Shown piece after piece: positions 1 through 7,156 of a stretch of DNA of 9,290 nucleotides. Both the position numbers and the translations under genes were made by a program. The notes beneath the pieces were generated by a model. It saw only the letters and a program-made list of their open reading frames with translations. It did not search any database and had not been told where the DNA came from. Source of the DNA: Porphyromonas sp. (GTDB lineage: Bacteria; Bacteroidota; Bacteroidia; Bacteroidales; Porphyromonadaceae); assembly GCA_029983505.1 (NCBI GenBank), contig JASBZK010000056.1:1-9290 (forward strand). Reading direction: 5' to 3'. How positions within the stretch are numbered: the stretch's first letter is position 1; every line of letters starts with the position of its first letter.

Positions 1-78
1 CCCCCTCCGACGCTCTTGTCCCCCAATCCGGGACATCCGATGGCACAAACGGAGGTGTGTCTATCGTGACAAAAAAAT
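1..78. other. Left-edge non-coding stretch with nested inverted repeats
   Basis: No gene is recognised here. CCTCCG (4-9) is complementary to CGGAGG (50-55), and inside this pair TGTCCC (17-22) is complementary to GGGACA (30-35) around a 7-base loop, so the segment could form a nested stem-loop. An A-run (71-77) follows and leads into the first 80-bp repeat. A plus-strand frame is open from base 1 to a TGA at 67-69, but it is too short and too generic to call the end of a gene. The segment could be the 3' end or leader of something outside the window. Confidence 0.35.
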
Positions 79-158
79 GGTACGTACCGAGAAGGTCTCC
101 GCGGTCTGTATCTCAAAAGGGAAAGATACAGACCGAGAAAAACTCCGCGGTACGTACC
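79..158. repeat. 80-bp nested palindromic repeat, copy 1 (best preserved)
   Basis: The outer arms GGTACGTACC lie at 79-88 and 149-158, and each is itself a perfect palindrome. The inner arms GGTCTGTATC (103-112) and GATACAGACC (125-134) are a perfect 10-bp inverted repeat around a 12-base A-rich loop (113-124). The two 14-base spacers (89-102 and 135-148) are direct repeats of the form GAG-N5-CTC-CGC, and each can close a mini-hairpin. The copy lies 54 bases beyond the stop of the minus-strand dehydrogenase gene. There is no U-run of the kind an intrinsic terminator needs. Candidate natures are a small non-autonomous mobile repeat (MITE- or REP-like) or a structured RNA or DNA-binding element. 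The structure is read directly from the sequence; the function is unknown. Confidence 0.88.
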
Positions 159-212
159 AAGATTAGTCGGCAGTTAAGGAATGGTAGTTAGGAGGGTGAA
201 ATCAAGGAAAAA

Positions 213-1190
213 TCAGCGGACGACGGAGACGTTGCGGTCGCCGGTGAGGAATCCGATGATGTTATTGGCCAGCTCCACGCGCATATCGTAGCGTGCCTCG
301 TAGGTCTGTGTCCCTACATGCGGTGTCATCACGACATTGGGCAGGTCATAGAGCTCATCAAGCGGTTGGTCCCGGAACTCGAAGACGTCCAGACCTGCAC
401 CTGCGATCTTCCCGCTTTTGAGCGCATCCAGGAGAGCGTGTTCGTCGACGACAGGGCCGCGGGAGAGGTTGATCACGACAGCCGAAGGCTTCATTTTGGC
501 GAAAGCCCCGGCATCAAGGAGATGCTCGGATTCGGCATTGAGCGGCGTGTGGAGCGAGATGATGTCCGACAGGCGGAGGATTTCGTCCACAGTGGCGAAA
601 GTGACGCCCATCTCTTTTTCCTGTGCGTCCGTGAGGCGGGTGCGCTTATTGTAGAGGATCGTGCACCCGAAGGCCTGCAAGAGTTTGCCCACTCTCTGAC
701 CGATGTTACCGAAGCCGATGATGCCCACCTTTTTGCCAAAGAGGTCATGCCCCATACCTCCTCCGAGACCGCCTTTGTCGCTGGAGCGCTGCCGGCGCAT
801 CATACGATCCCACTCGGCGACGCGCCGCGTGAGGGAGAGGAGAATGGCGAGGGTCAGCTCGGCCGTGGAGGTGACTACGGCGTGAGGGGTATTGGCGACG
901 GTGATGCCGTGAGTGCGGGTGTAGTCGAGGTCGATGTTGTTGTAGCCGACGGCGTAATTGGCGACGAGCTTCAATTCTTTCATCTGACTAAGGAGCCCTG
1001 CCGTGATGGGCTGAGTAAACTCGCTGACGAGGACGGCGGCATCCTTATCCAGTGCATCAAGGGCTTTCTCTGGCTCGGACAGGTGCGTGTCCGAGTAGCG
1101 GACGTCGCACACTTTCTCGAGCTCCTCAAAGCCTGTGCGGTCGGGTGTGGGGAATGTAAATTGGACGACGGGGTTGGCGTTTGTGGACAT
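213..1190 (-). CDS. D-isomer-specific 2-hydroxyacid dehydrogenase, NAD(P)-dependent
   Basis: The product is 325 aa and cytosolic. It belongs to the family that interconverts 2-keto acids and D-2-hydroxy acids (glyoxylate/hydroxypyruvate reductase, D-lactate dehydrogenase and phosphoglycerate dehydrogenase relatives). The Rossmann motif GFGNIG is at residues 159-164. The expected catalytic residues are all present: Arg244 in NLSRGPVVDE, Glu271 in GLDVFEF and His291 in TPHVG. The residues after the second Rossmann strand (YNKRTR, 180-185) carry no acidic residue, which would favour NADPH over NADH; this is inference. There is no C-terminal ACT domain, so a full SerA-type regulated enzyme is unlikely. 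The ATG at 1190 was chosen because the upstream in-frame start is a TTG lying in the U-rich tail of the lptD terminator. The family is firm; the substrate cannot be read from sequence. A GATCTTTG near-match to a -7 box (1224-1231) could be its promoter. Confidence 0.93.
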   Translation of the reverse strand: MSTNANPVVQFTFPTPDRTGFEELEKVCDVRYSDTHLSEPEKALDALDKDAAVLVSEFTQPITAGLLSQMKELKLVANYAVGYNNIDLDYTRTHGITVANTPHAVVTSTAELTLAILLSLTRRVAEWDRMMRRQRSSDKGGLGGGMGHDLFGKKVGIIGFGNIGQRVGKLLQAFGCTILYNKRTRLTDAQEKEMGVTFATVDEILRLSDIISLHTPLNAESEHLLDAGAFAKMKPSAVVINLSRGPVVDEHALLDALKSGKIAGAGLDVFEFRDQPLDELYDLPNVVMTPHVGTQTYEARYDMRVELANNIIGFLTGDRNVSVVR

Positions 1191-1226
1191 AACGGTGTGA
1201 TTTTTATGTGGTGAATAAAAAGGCAA

Positions 1227-1261
1227 AGATCCCGTATCCCACGGCTTGCGGGGCGGGATCT
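1227..1261 (-). terminator. Intrinsic terminator after lptD
   Basis: AGATCCCG (1227-1234) and CGGGATCT (1254-1261) form a perfect 8-bp stem around a 19-base loop, in which CCC and GGG can pair further. Read on the minus strand, the stem is followed directly by a U-rich tail (TTGCCTTTTTATT). It begins 14 bases past the lptD stop and ends 37 bases before the dehydrogenase start. It should stop most lptD transcripts and separate the two genes, unless read-through feeds the dehydrogenase. Confidence 0.75.
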
Positions 1262-1275
1262 CTGTGTGAGTGGGG

Positions 1276-4167
1276 TCAGTACCAGTTGTTGCGTGTACTC
1301 GGGTGGCTGTTCTCGAGGTACTTGAGGTCTTTGAGCAGCTGGGAGTTCACGGAGATGGTAAAGTTATAGGACTTATAGGGTCCGATGGGGATGAAACTTG
1401 CCGTCATGGACCAACAGTGGAGGTTTCGGGTGACGTTGCAACTCATATTGGTAACGCGGCGGAGGTCGAAGTTGTAGTTGGCGGAGAAATTGAAGCGCCA
1501 ATTTTTGGTCACGGAGAGATTTCCGGAGAAACTTAAGTCCTGGCGCCAGCGGTAGTTGTACTCCCGGATCTCCGGGTTGAAGTCGCCCCATCCGACGGAG
1601 AGGTTGTAATTGAAAGAGAGGCTCCAATCAATGGCGTTTTTGACGTACCCGTCCCTGTCGAACTCCATATCGCTCTTCCCTTGACCCGCGAATAGGGATC
1701 CGCCGGCACCACCGCCCGGAGGGTTCATCACACCGGGCATCATACCGGGACCATTCGGACCTCCGTCCGGTCCGTAAGGACTCTCTGGCGCATTCGGGTC
1801 GCGGTCTTTGTCCTTATCCTTGTCGTCGTCCTTATTTTTGCCAGTAAAGCGACCGATCAGCTCTTTGAGCGTCTTGGGGTTGAGGGTGTAAGAGAAGCTG
1901 GTACTCGTCCCCCGGAAGCGTCCGAGACCGCGACCGTTAAAGACCCTTAGTTTATTGACCCGGTACGGTTCGATGCGCCCGTCGTACTCGTGGTAATCGT
2001 AGTAGTAGGGATCGAAGGAGCCGGAGAGCCGGAGCGTAAACTGATCCGTAAGCCGTAGGGAGACGGAAGCCGACAGGTCACTCCACCGGAAGGAGTCGGC
2101 GGCGAAGTTATAGCTCGTGCCCAGTGAGAGCGACTCGATAAGGGAGATCTTCTTAAACTCGACGGAGTCATTGTCCGTCTTGATTTTCGCCTCCAAGTTG
2201 TTATTGACGGACAGGCTCAGGCTTCCGCTTTTGCCCTGCCCGGGTACGCCGAACATCTGTCCCTCAAAGGGCGAGTAATAGCTCCTTACCTCACGACCGG
2301 AATTGTCTATGTAATTGAGGTCCTGCCAGTACCCGTAGCGCGGGGCGCCGAAGTCGGGTCGGTAATTGAGCGAGATGGAGGGCTCCACCCGGTGGCGGAT
2401 CATATTGACCTTATCGCCGAGGAAGGGGAGCGGCTTGTAGAAGCCATAGAGTGTCGTGGAGAGGGCGAGGGACGCGCTGAAGTCGTAGACCCTGTAGAAG
2501 CCGTAAGTGGTGTCCACAGGGGCGACGCGGTTGAGTGCGGGGTCGAATGCCTTTTCCACACGGGAGGTGTACCACCGCTCGGTGTAGTTAAAGGAGGGGG
2601 TAACCTTGAGGTAGTCGAAGAGGTCAAACGAAGCGGAGACGGGGATGGAGTGGTTCATGCCGTTACGCCACTTCCGAAGGATATCGCTCTTGAAGAGTTG
2701 GCTCCCCTTGCCCTGGAAGGCGTTGCGGATCTGTCCGGAGTAAGAGAGGGAGATCTTTTCGTACCATTTCTCCTTACCTACTTGGACTTTCCGCTTGAAA
2801 GGGTAGATCCTGCTCATCGTGATGGAGAGGTTGGGCAGGGTGACGTTGACGGTCGAGTCCTGAGACCGCTGCGCGATGTCCATGGAGCCGGAAATGCTCC
2901 AGGGGGAGTTGGGGAAGCGGTGGGTGAAGCTGATGGAAGAGCTCTTGGTATTTTGCCCCATCACGGCCTGGTTGTAGAGGGCGTTGAGGTCGTTGTGGTT
3001 GTAGGAGCTGGTCGAGAAATTGACGTTCGCCGAGAAGGTCGTAAAGGGGTTCGCCTTAGGGTCCTGGCTGTGGTTCCAAGCGATGCGGAAGTCCTTGGCT
3101 ACACTGTAGTCGCTGGCGAGCTTATCCCCGCGCTTGGTGACGAGATAGCTGGCGTCAAAAGCCCCGCTGTAGCGGTACCTTTTGCGGTACGATGAGCGTG
3201 CCGAGATCCCCCAGGAGCCTTTGGTGTAGATGTCGCCCGTCAGCTGCAGGTCGATGTAGTCGTTGATGGCAAAGTACCACCCCAGCCCGCGCAAGTAGAA
3301 GCCTCTGTCCATCTCGTCGCCATAGGTCGGCATAATGAAGCCGCTCGACCGCTTCGTACTGAAGGGGAAAAAAGCGAAAGGCAGACCGATGGGCAGCGGC
3401 ACGTCCGCGATGACGAGGTAAGCGGGACCGGTGACGATGTCCTTCTGGGGGCGGACTTTGGCTTTCGTCAGGGCGATATAGAAGTGGGGATGCTCGTGGT
3501 CGTCGCAGGTGGTGTAGCGGCCGTTCTCGAGGTAGAGGTCGTTATTCTCCATCCGCTTGGTCTTCTCCGCCGTCACGAAGCCGTCACCCTGTTGGGTAAG
3601 CACGTCCGTGATGTAGCCGCGTGAGGTCTTGATGTTGTAGAGGATGGACTTGGCTTCGTATTTTTCCTCCTCTCCCTGTGTAATTTTGGCGTAAATCTTC
3701 TCCCGCTTGAGGGAGTCAGGGTAGTCGATGTAGGTAGAGTAAATCAGCCCCGAGTCGGTCTGGAAGTGCATATAGTCGCCCCCGAGTGTCTGGGTCTGAT
3801 ACTTGACCTGCGCGTCGCCGTACATCCGGACGAACTTCTTTTTCGGCAAAATAACGATCGAATCGTTGCTCTGAAAAGTCATCGGGGCTTTGAGGTCTCC
3901 GAGCAGGGTATCCGCCGAGAGGCTGTCTTTGGGCAAAACCTTGGTCGTGTCGCGAAGAGAAGTCCCCGGCTTCAGACTGTCCGGGATCACCCGTAGGGAG
4001 TCCGGCAGAACCGTGGCGGAAGCTATAGTGTCACGCCCAAGAAGCATACGCGACCACCCGTCCCTCCCAAGCTCCTCCGCAGAGCGACCGTAGCCGATGA
4101 CAGAGGAAAGAAAGGCACACCCCGCGAGGAGCACTGTAAATATATCTGACGGACGCAGTCGTCTCAC
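1276..4167 (-). CDS. lptD: LPS-assembly outer-membrane protein LptD (Bacteroidota type)
   Basis: The product is 963 aa. LptD is the outer-membrane barrel that inserts lipopolysaccharide into the outer leaflet at the end of the Lpt bridge. A signal-peptide-like segment is at residues 1-30 (basic start, hydrophobic 10-24). The periplasmic OstA/LptA-like beta-jellyroll follows at about 103-260 (FVRMYGDAQVKYQ, LGGDYMHFQTDSG, then the TTCDDHEHPHFYI motif around Cys221). The rest is a long strand-rich barrel rich in aromatic residues. The C-terminal RNLHCWSM...FIPIGPYKSYNFTI motif (about 914-937, with Cys910 and Cys918) is typical of Bacteroidota LptD. A low-complexity Lys/Asp then Gly/Pro linker interrupts the barrel at 776-833. 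The start is GTG: a TAA stop abuts it, and the next Met (residue 41) would remove the signal peptide. A TATCTTTG promoter box lies 38 bases upstream, and an intrinsic terminator follows the stop. Confidence 0.92.
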   Translation of the reverse strand: MRRLRPSDIFTVLLAGCAFLSSVIGYGRSAEELGRDGWSRMLLGRDTIASATVLPDSLRVIPDSLKPGTSLRDTTKVLPKDSLSADTLLGDLKAPMTFQSNDSIVILPKKKFVRMYGDAQVKYQTQTLGGDYMHFQTDSGLIYSTYIDYPDSLKREKIYAKITQGEEEKYEAKSILYNIKTSRGYITDVLTQQGDGFVTAEKTKRMENNDLYLENGRYTTCDDHEHPHFYIALTKAKVRPQKDIVTGPAYLVIADVPLPIGLPFAFFPFSTKRSSGFIMPTYGDEMDRGFYLRGLGWYFAINDYIDLQLTGDIYTKGSWGISARSSYRKRYRYSGAFDASYLVTKRGDKLASDYSVAKDFRIAWNHSQDPKANPFTTFSANVNFSTSSYNHNDLNALYNQAVMGQNTKSSSISFTHRFPNSPWSISGSMDIAQRSQDSTVNVTLPNLSITMSRIYPFKRKVQVGKEKWYEKISLSYSGQIRNAFQGKGSQLFKSDILRKWRNGMNHSIPVSASFDLFDYLKVTPSFNYTERWYTSRVEKAFDPALNRVAPVDTTYGFYRVYDFSASLALSTTLYGFYKPLPFLGDKVNMIRHRVEPSISLNYRPDFGAPRYGYWQDLNYIDNSGREVRSYYSPFEGQMFGVPGQGKSGSLSLSVNNNLEAKIKTDNDSVEFKKISLIESLSLGTSYNFAADSFRWSDLSASVSLRLTDQFTLRLSGSFDPYYYDYHEYDGRIEPYRVNKLRVFNGRGLGRFRGTSTSFSYTLNPKTLKELIGRFTGKNKDDDKDKDKDRDPNAPESPYGPDGGPNGPGMMPGVMNPPGGGAGGSLFAGQGKSDMEFDRDGYVKNAIDWSLSFNYNLSVGWGDFNPEIREYNYRWRQDLSFSGNLSVTKNWRFNFSANYNFDLRRVTNMSCNVTRNLHCWSMTASFIPIGPYKSYNFTISVNSQLLKDLKYLENSHPSTRNNWY
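1669..1842 (-). other. Low-complexity Lys/Asp and Gly/Pro linker inside LptD
   Basis: Residues 776-833 of LptD open with GKNKDDDKDKDKDRD and continue as a Pro/Gly/Asn/Met-rich run with no predicted strands. The barrel-like alternating pattern resumes after it. Both its composition and the absence of aromatic residues differ from the flanking barrel, so it is probably a long extramembrane loop between two strands. Which side of the membrane it faces cannot be read here. Confidence 0.75.
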
Positions 4168-4204
4168 TTAATCGGAATCAAAGAAAAAACCTTTTCTGAG
4201 GAAA

Positions 4205-4212
4205 CAAAGATA
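4205..4212 (-). promoter_or_regulatory. lptD promoter -7 box
   Basis: The minus strand reads TATCTTTG, an exact match to the Bacteroidota -7 consensus TAnnTTTG. It predicts transcription starting near 4200, with an untranslated leader of about 30 bases before the GTG at 4167. No TTTG is seen 19-21 bases upstream, so the -33 box is weak or absent. The same octamer precedes the LysM gene at 7089-7096. Confidence 0.6.
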
Positions 4213-4327
4213 CGCATTTTCGCTCGGAATAGCGGGGCACCGGGGCAGGCTTCGCTCCGCCCTCTGACACGAACTTCCAATCCCTCCATCCCTCCTTATT
4301 TTTACCGCCGAACCTCTAACCGGATTT

Positions 4328-4407
4328 GGTACGTACCGAGGAGATTCTCCCGGTCTGTATCTTTTGTCCAAAAGGTACAGACCGACGCCGGCTCCCCGGT
4401 ACGTGCA
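4328..4407. repeat. 80-bp nested palindromic repeat, copy 2
   Basis: The segment lengths match copy 1. The outer arms are GGTACGTACC (4328-4337) and a decayed GGTACGTGCA (4398-4407). The inner arms are GGTCTGTATC (4352-4361) and GGTACAGACC (4374-4383), with one G-T pair. TTTT/AAAA extends the inner stem to 14 bp with a 4-base GTCC loop. Spacer 1 (4338-4351) holds a GGAG-ATT-CTCC mini-hairpin; spacer 2 (4384-4397) is GC-rich and folds less well. The copy begins 14 bases past the stop of the small beta-barrel gene and lies upstream of the lptD promoter, at the boundary between two transcription units. It could block exonucleases or affect termination at the 3' end of the LysM-barrel mRNA, but no U-run follows on the minus strand. 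Confidence 0.85.
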
Positions 4408-4421
4408 AAATTGGCGCTCAC

Positions 4422-5147
4422 TTAGAACGCATACAAAAGGTACGCTTTGACGGCTATGATTTGCTCGGAGGACTTCACGAAGATATCCGACCTGGAGTTT
4501 TTGAAAAGGTCTCCGAAACCGTAGACATAACTGCCTCTCAAGCCGGCCACAAAGTGTCTGCCGAGGTGGTACTCCGCGCCTATTCCGCCACCGACACCCC
4601 AGAAAAAAGGATTTTGCACCGGCGTCTCGTGGTGTTTGTCGAACGGCGTGACCTTAGACCCCTCCGGAAGCGGCGTCACTGTAGAGCTCTCCCCGAGATA
4701 GTACCCAAAGTGTGCCCCCGCGTCCACTGTAAGCTTGAAAGGACCGCCTCCGATCATAAAGTGCGTCATTACGGGGACGTTCACGAAATTAATCGTCCGA
4801 TCGTACTTGTAGTCGGGCAAGTCGTCGTGCACCTCCGTCCACCCGCGCGAAGAGTAGTCCACTTCGAGCCAGATGCCCGCGTAGCTCGCCACGTCGTACC
4901 TCAGGACTACGCCGCCGTCGTAGCCGATGTGCAGTGTCTGACGCAATGAGGGCTGGAGGATGACGTTGGAGAGGTTCACGCCGCCGGTGCCGCCGAGCAT
5001 CAAGCGGGGGACAAAGGGGGCTTTCCGAGCCTCCGCCTTGGGGAGGTTGTTTCCCTCGTAGACCGGCGCCCTGTCTTGGGAAAAAGAGACCGAAGTCGAG
5101 AGGAGGAAGAGGAGCAGCGCAACGGCGCTCCGCAGTCTTGGCGTCAT
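4422..5147 (-). CDS. Small outer-membrane beta-barrel protein, PorT-like / porin family
   Basis: The product is 241 aa. The N-terminus is a clear signal peptide (MTPRLRS, hydrophobic 8-21, probable cleavage near SFSQ/D at residue 24). After a short polar linker come alternating strands and Gly-rich turns typical of the 8-stranded outer-membrane barrel family (OMP_b-brl_2/PorT type): LMLGGTGGVNLS, GIWLEVDYSSRGW, FVNVPVMTHFMI, LTVDAGAHFGYYL and a terminal AYLLYAF ending in Phe, the usual insertion signal. The GTG three bases upstream of the ATG at 5147 is also in frame. The ATG is preferred because it forms a TGATG stop/start overlap with the LysM gene, which implies translational coupling in one operon. 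PorT itself belongs to the type IX secretion machinery, but this family is large and I cannot show that this member is the orthologue. Confidence 0.82.
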   Translation of the reverse strand: MTPRLRSAVALLLFLLSTSVSFSQDRAPVYEGNNLPKAEARKAPFVPRLMLGGTGGVNLSNVILQPSLRQTLHIGYDGGVVLRYDVASYAGIWLEVDYSSRGWTEVHDDLPDYKYDRTINFVNVPVMTHFMIGGGPFKLTVDAGAHFGYYLGESSTVTPLPEGSKVTPFDKHHETPVQNPFFWGVGGGIGAEYHLGRHFVAGLRGSYVYGFGDLFKNSRSDIFVKSSEQIIAVKAYLLYAF

Positions 5148-6997
5148 CACAATTTCAGGGTGTTGGAACTTCCTTTTTGATAGCGGACGAAAAAGACGCC
5201 CATATTGCTGAAGAGGTTGTTTATGACCGGAGAGGGGCGGAAATTGAACCGGCTTTGGATCCCGTCATAGTAGCCGTCATAGCGACCGTTCTTGTAGATG
5301 TTGCCCACAGAGGCGGGGTCGAGGAAGTAGCCCGCCGTATCATAACCCAGGATTGAGTACCGGGGATACGTACTGCCGATGCTCACGCCGTACCACGAGA
5401 TGTATTCCTGCTGGAACGTCCTGTAGTCCCCACTTGACGGGTCGGCAAAAAAGGTCGTGTAAAAAGTCGACTCCGTACTGCGGAGTGCCGTGCTTATGCG
5501 GGAGGCGTACGTCTGCCACTCGGGGTAGCCGAAAGCCGTGAACTCCGGGCCCGTGTACGCCCCGTCTTCACCCGGAGCCATCGCTGCCACAAGCGCCTTG
5601 AGCGTCAAGTCTGCGGCCGAGCGGGACGAGGAGGAGGGAACCACGACGATGCGGCCGGTACGGCTTTTGAACGCCGCAAGATCCGTGTCGAGTGACGAGG
5701 AGACACCCTCACTGTACGAGATATCGTTGCGAACGAGGGTACGTTTCAGCTCAGCCACAAAATCACTCTTATCCTCCTTGGGACTCGAGGCGTAGGTCAC
5801 AAAGTGGACGTGCGTCCGCTCCCGGTCGTAGACTTGGACGAACTTGTCCGCGGCGGCAGCGTAGAGCCTCACGTGCGGTGTATTGATCTGGTAGACCCTC
5901 AGCGCCCTGCCGTCCCCGCCTGTGGGGAAACCGGGAGGGGCGGAGGAGAAGGGGATGGTGTACAGCGCTCCCTTGCGTTTGGCCACGGCTGCAAGAGCGG
6001 CCTGTGAGGCAGTGGAGACGCCACCTATGATGAGATCCACAGCCGGCAAGGCTTCAATCTCGCTTATGGACGAAGAGAGGAGGGAAGAGCTGACGTCCAC
6101 GGTGTAGAGGTCGATGCTGATGCCCTTGGCTTTGGCTTCCCTCAGTTTGAGGAGGAAGCCCTGGTAGTAATCCCGGAAACGGGTATTCCCGCCATCGTCC
6201 GCAAACGGCAGCGCGAGGACGACCGTGGCTCCGGAGAGGACATTGGGGATGGCGTCAGCGCCTCCGGGGGCTTTCCCGTCATAGGCGAGAGGTGCGCCAT
6301 TGGTGAGGGCTTTATTGTCCCGAAGCTTGAAGTCGGGGACGAGTATCGTCATCCCTACTTTCAGCCCGTCTTTCACGCGGGGGTTGTACTTGTAGAGATC
6401 CTCTTCGCTCCACCCCGTGATGCGGAGCAGACTGTAGACCGTCATACCCGCTTCCACGGTCATGGCTTTGAGACCGGTTACTTTCTCGGTCGGGGCGACG
6501 GGAGGAGAGGAGGGTTTGCTGCGAACCGGCGCGCTGGGACGGTCTTGGACGGAAGAAGCACTCCCGGACGAGGGCGGAATCCTCAGTATGATGCCCCCGG
6601 GGAGACTCTCTGCAGACTTAAGACTGGTGTTGGCTTTCAGGATCTCATCCACGGACACACCGTACATCCTGGCTATGGAATAGAGGGTGTCGCCCGCGCG
6701 AACGGGGTGAAAGCGGTCTCCGGCCCCTTGCGCAGACTGCGAAGAGTAGTTGGTCACGTTTTTGGCCGTGGAGGGCAACAGGATGCGCTCCCCTACCCGT
6801 ATGCCGTTTTTGGCAGAAGGGTTCAAGGCGTAGAGGTCATCGAGGGTGATGCCGTGAATCTGACTGATGCGGAAGAGGGTCTCGCCCTGCTGCACCACGT
6901 GGACGGGGCTTGTGCCGTTTTGCGCCAAGAGGGGAAGCAGCCCAGAGAGCACGAGTGTCAGGAAGGCGAGCCAATATCGGCGGTAATGCGCTTGCAT
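5147..6997 (-). CDS. Secreted LysM-repeat protein with PBP1-like (substrate-binding) domain
   Basis: The product is 616 aa. A signal peptide occupies about residues 1-26 (basic YRRYW, hydrophobic 9-25, cleavage near LLAQ/N). Three LysM modules follow: VHVVQQGETLFRIS to ILLPS (32-76), FHPVRAGDTLYSIA to ILRIPP (97-142), and a divergent one, MTVEAGMTVYSLL to ILVPD (179-222). A Ser/Pro-rich linker (143-172) separates the second and third. Residues of about 258-560 resemble the type-1 periplasmic binding fold of amino-acid ABC receptors (VVLALPF, YYQGFLLKLREAK, DLIIGG, LYTIPFSS). This architecture recurs in Bacteroidota. LysM binds peptidoglycan, so the protein should sit in the periplasm. No ABC permease or ATPase is adjacent, so a transport role is unproven. 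The ATG at 6997 was chosen because it starts the signal peptide; the longer open frame to 7372 crosses a promoter and an intergenic repeat. Confidence 0.88.
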   Translation of the reverse strand: MQAHYRRYWLAFLTLVLSGLLPLLAQNGTSPVHVVQQGETLFRISQIHGITLDDLYALNPSAKNGIRVGERILLPSTAKNVTNYSSQSAQGAGDRFHPVRAGDTLYSIARMYGVSVDEILKANTSLKSAESLPGGIILRIPPSSGSASSVQDRPSAPVRSKPSSPPVAPTEKVTGLKAMTVEAGMTVYSLLRITGWSEEDLYKYNPRVKDGLKVGMTILVPDFKLRDNKALTNGAPLAYDGKAPGGADAIPNVLSGATVVLALPFADDGGNTRFRDYYQGFLLKLREAKAKGISIDLYTVDVSSSLLSSSISEIEALPAVDLIIGGVSTASQAALAAVAKRKGALYTIPFSSAPPGFPTGGDGRALRVYQINTPHVRLYAAAADKFVQVYDRERTHVHFVTYASSPKEDKSDFVAELKRTLVRNDISYSEGVSSSLDTDLAAFKSRTGRIVVVPSSSSRSAADLTLKALVAAMAPGEDGAYTGPEFTAFGYPEWQTYASRISTALRSTESTFYTTFFADPSSGDYRTFQQEYISWYGVSIGSTYPRYSILGYDTAGYFLDPASVGNIYKNGRYDGYYDGIQSRFNFRPSPVINNLFSNMGVFFVRYQKGSSNTLKL

Positions 6998-7088
6998 TTC
7001 TGTTTCTATTTTTTGTTGATCAGAAATTCTACCTATCAAAATGGACGGAATGCGGATCGTCCCCCAATGCGGAGCCCGCACTCTGCTG

Positions 7089-7096
7089 CAAAGATA
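7089..7096 (-). promoter_or_regulatory. LysM-barrel operon promoter -7 box
   Basis: The minus strand reads TATCTTTG, an exact TAnnTTTG match and identical to the lptD box. The predicted start of transcription is near 7083, leaving a leader of about 85 bases rich in A on the coding strand just before the ATG, as is common for Bacteroidota starts without a Shine-Dalgarno sequence. The expected -33 TTTG is only partly matched. Confidence 0.55.
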
Positions 7097-7156
7097 CTTT
7101 TTTACTCCGAACTCCTCACCCATAACCACCACCTCCCCTAACTGCCCACTAACCGG

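Noticed and set aside
1..69. Plus-strand open frame ending at the TGA at 67-69 as the tail of a gene cut by the window edge
   Set aside because: Only 22 codons are visible, with no motif, and the same bases form nested inverted repeats. A gene end cannot be supported.
79..158. Reading the 80-bp cloverleaf as a tRNA gene
   Set aside because: The size and shape are similar, but there is no 7-base anticodon loop, no T-loop consensus, no 7-bp acceptor stem and no CCA end. The outer arms are self-palindromic, unlike a tRNA.
318..1214. 298-codon open frame on the plus strand opposite the dehydrogenase
   Set aside because: It lies entirely antisense to a gene with intact catalytic and Rossmann motifs. 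Its product is low in recognisable motifs and looks like a high-GC antisense shadow.
2392..3195. 267-codon plus-strand frame opposite lptD
   Set aside because: Val/Gly/Glu-rich shadow of LptD codons with no domain, no start context and no signal.
4422..5147. Naming the small barrel porT of the type IX secretion system
   Set aside because: The fold and length agree with PorT, but many paralogous barrels share them and no other secretion genes are in view.
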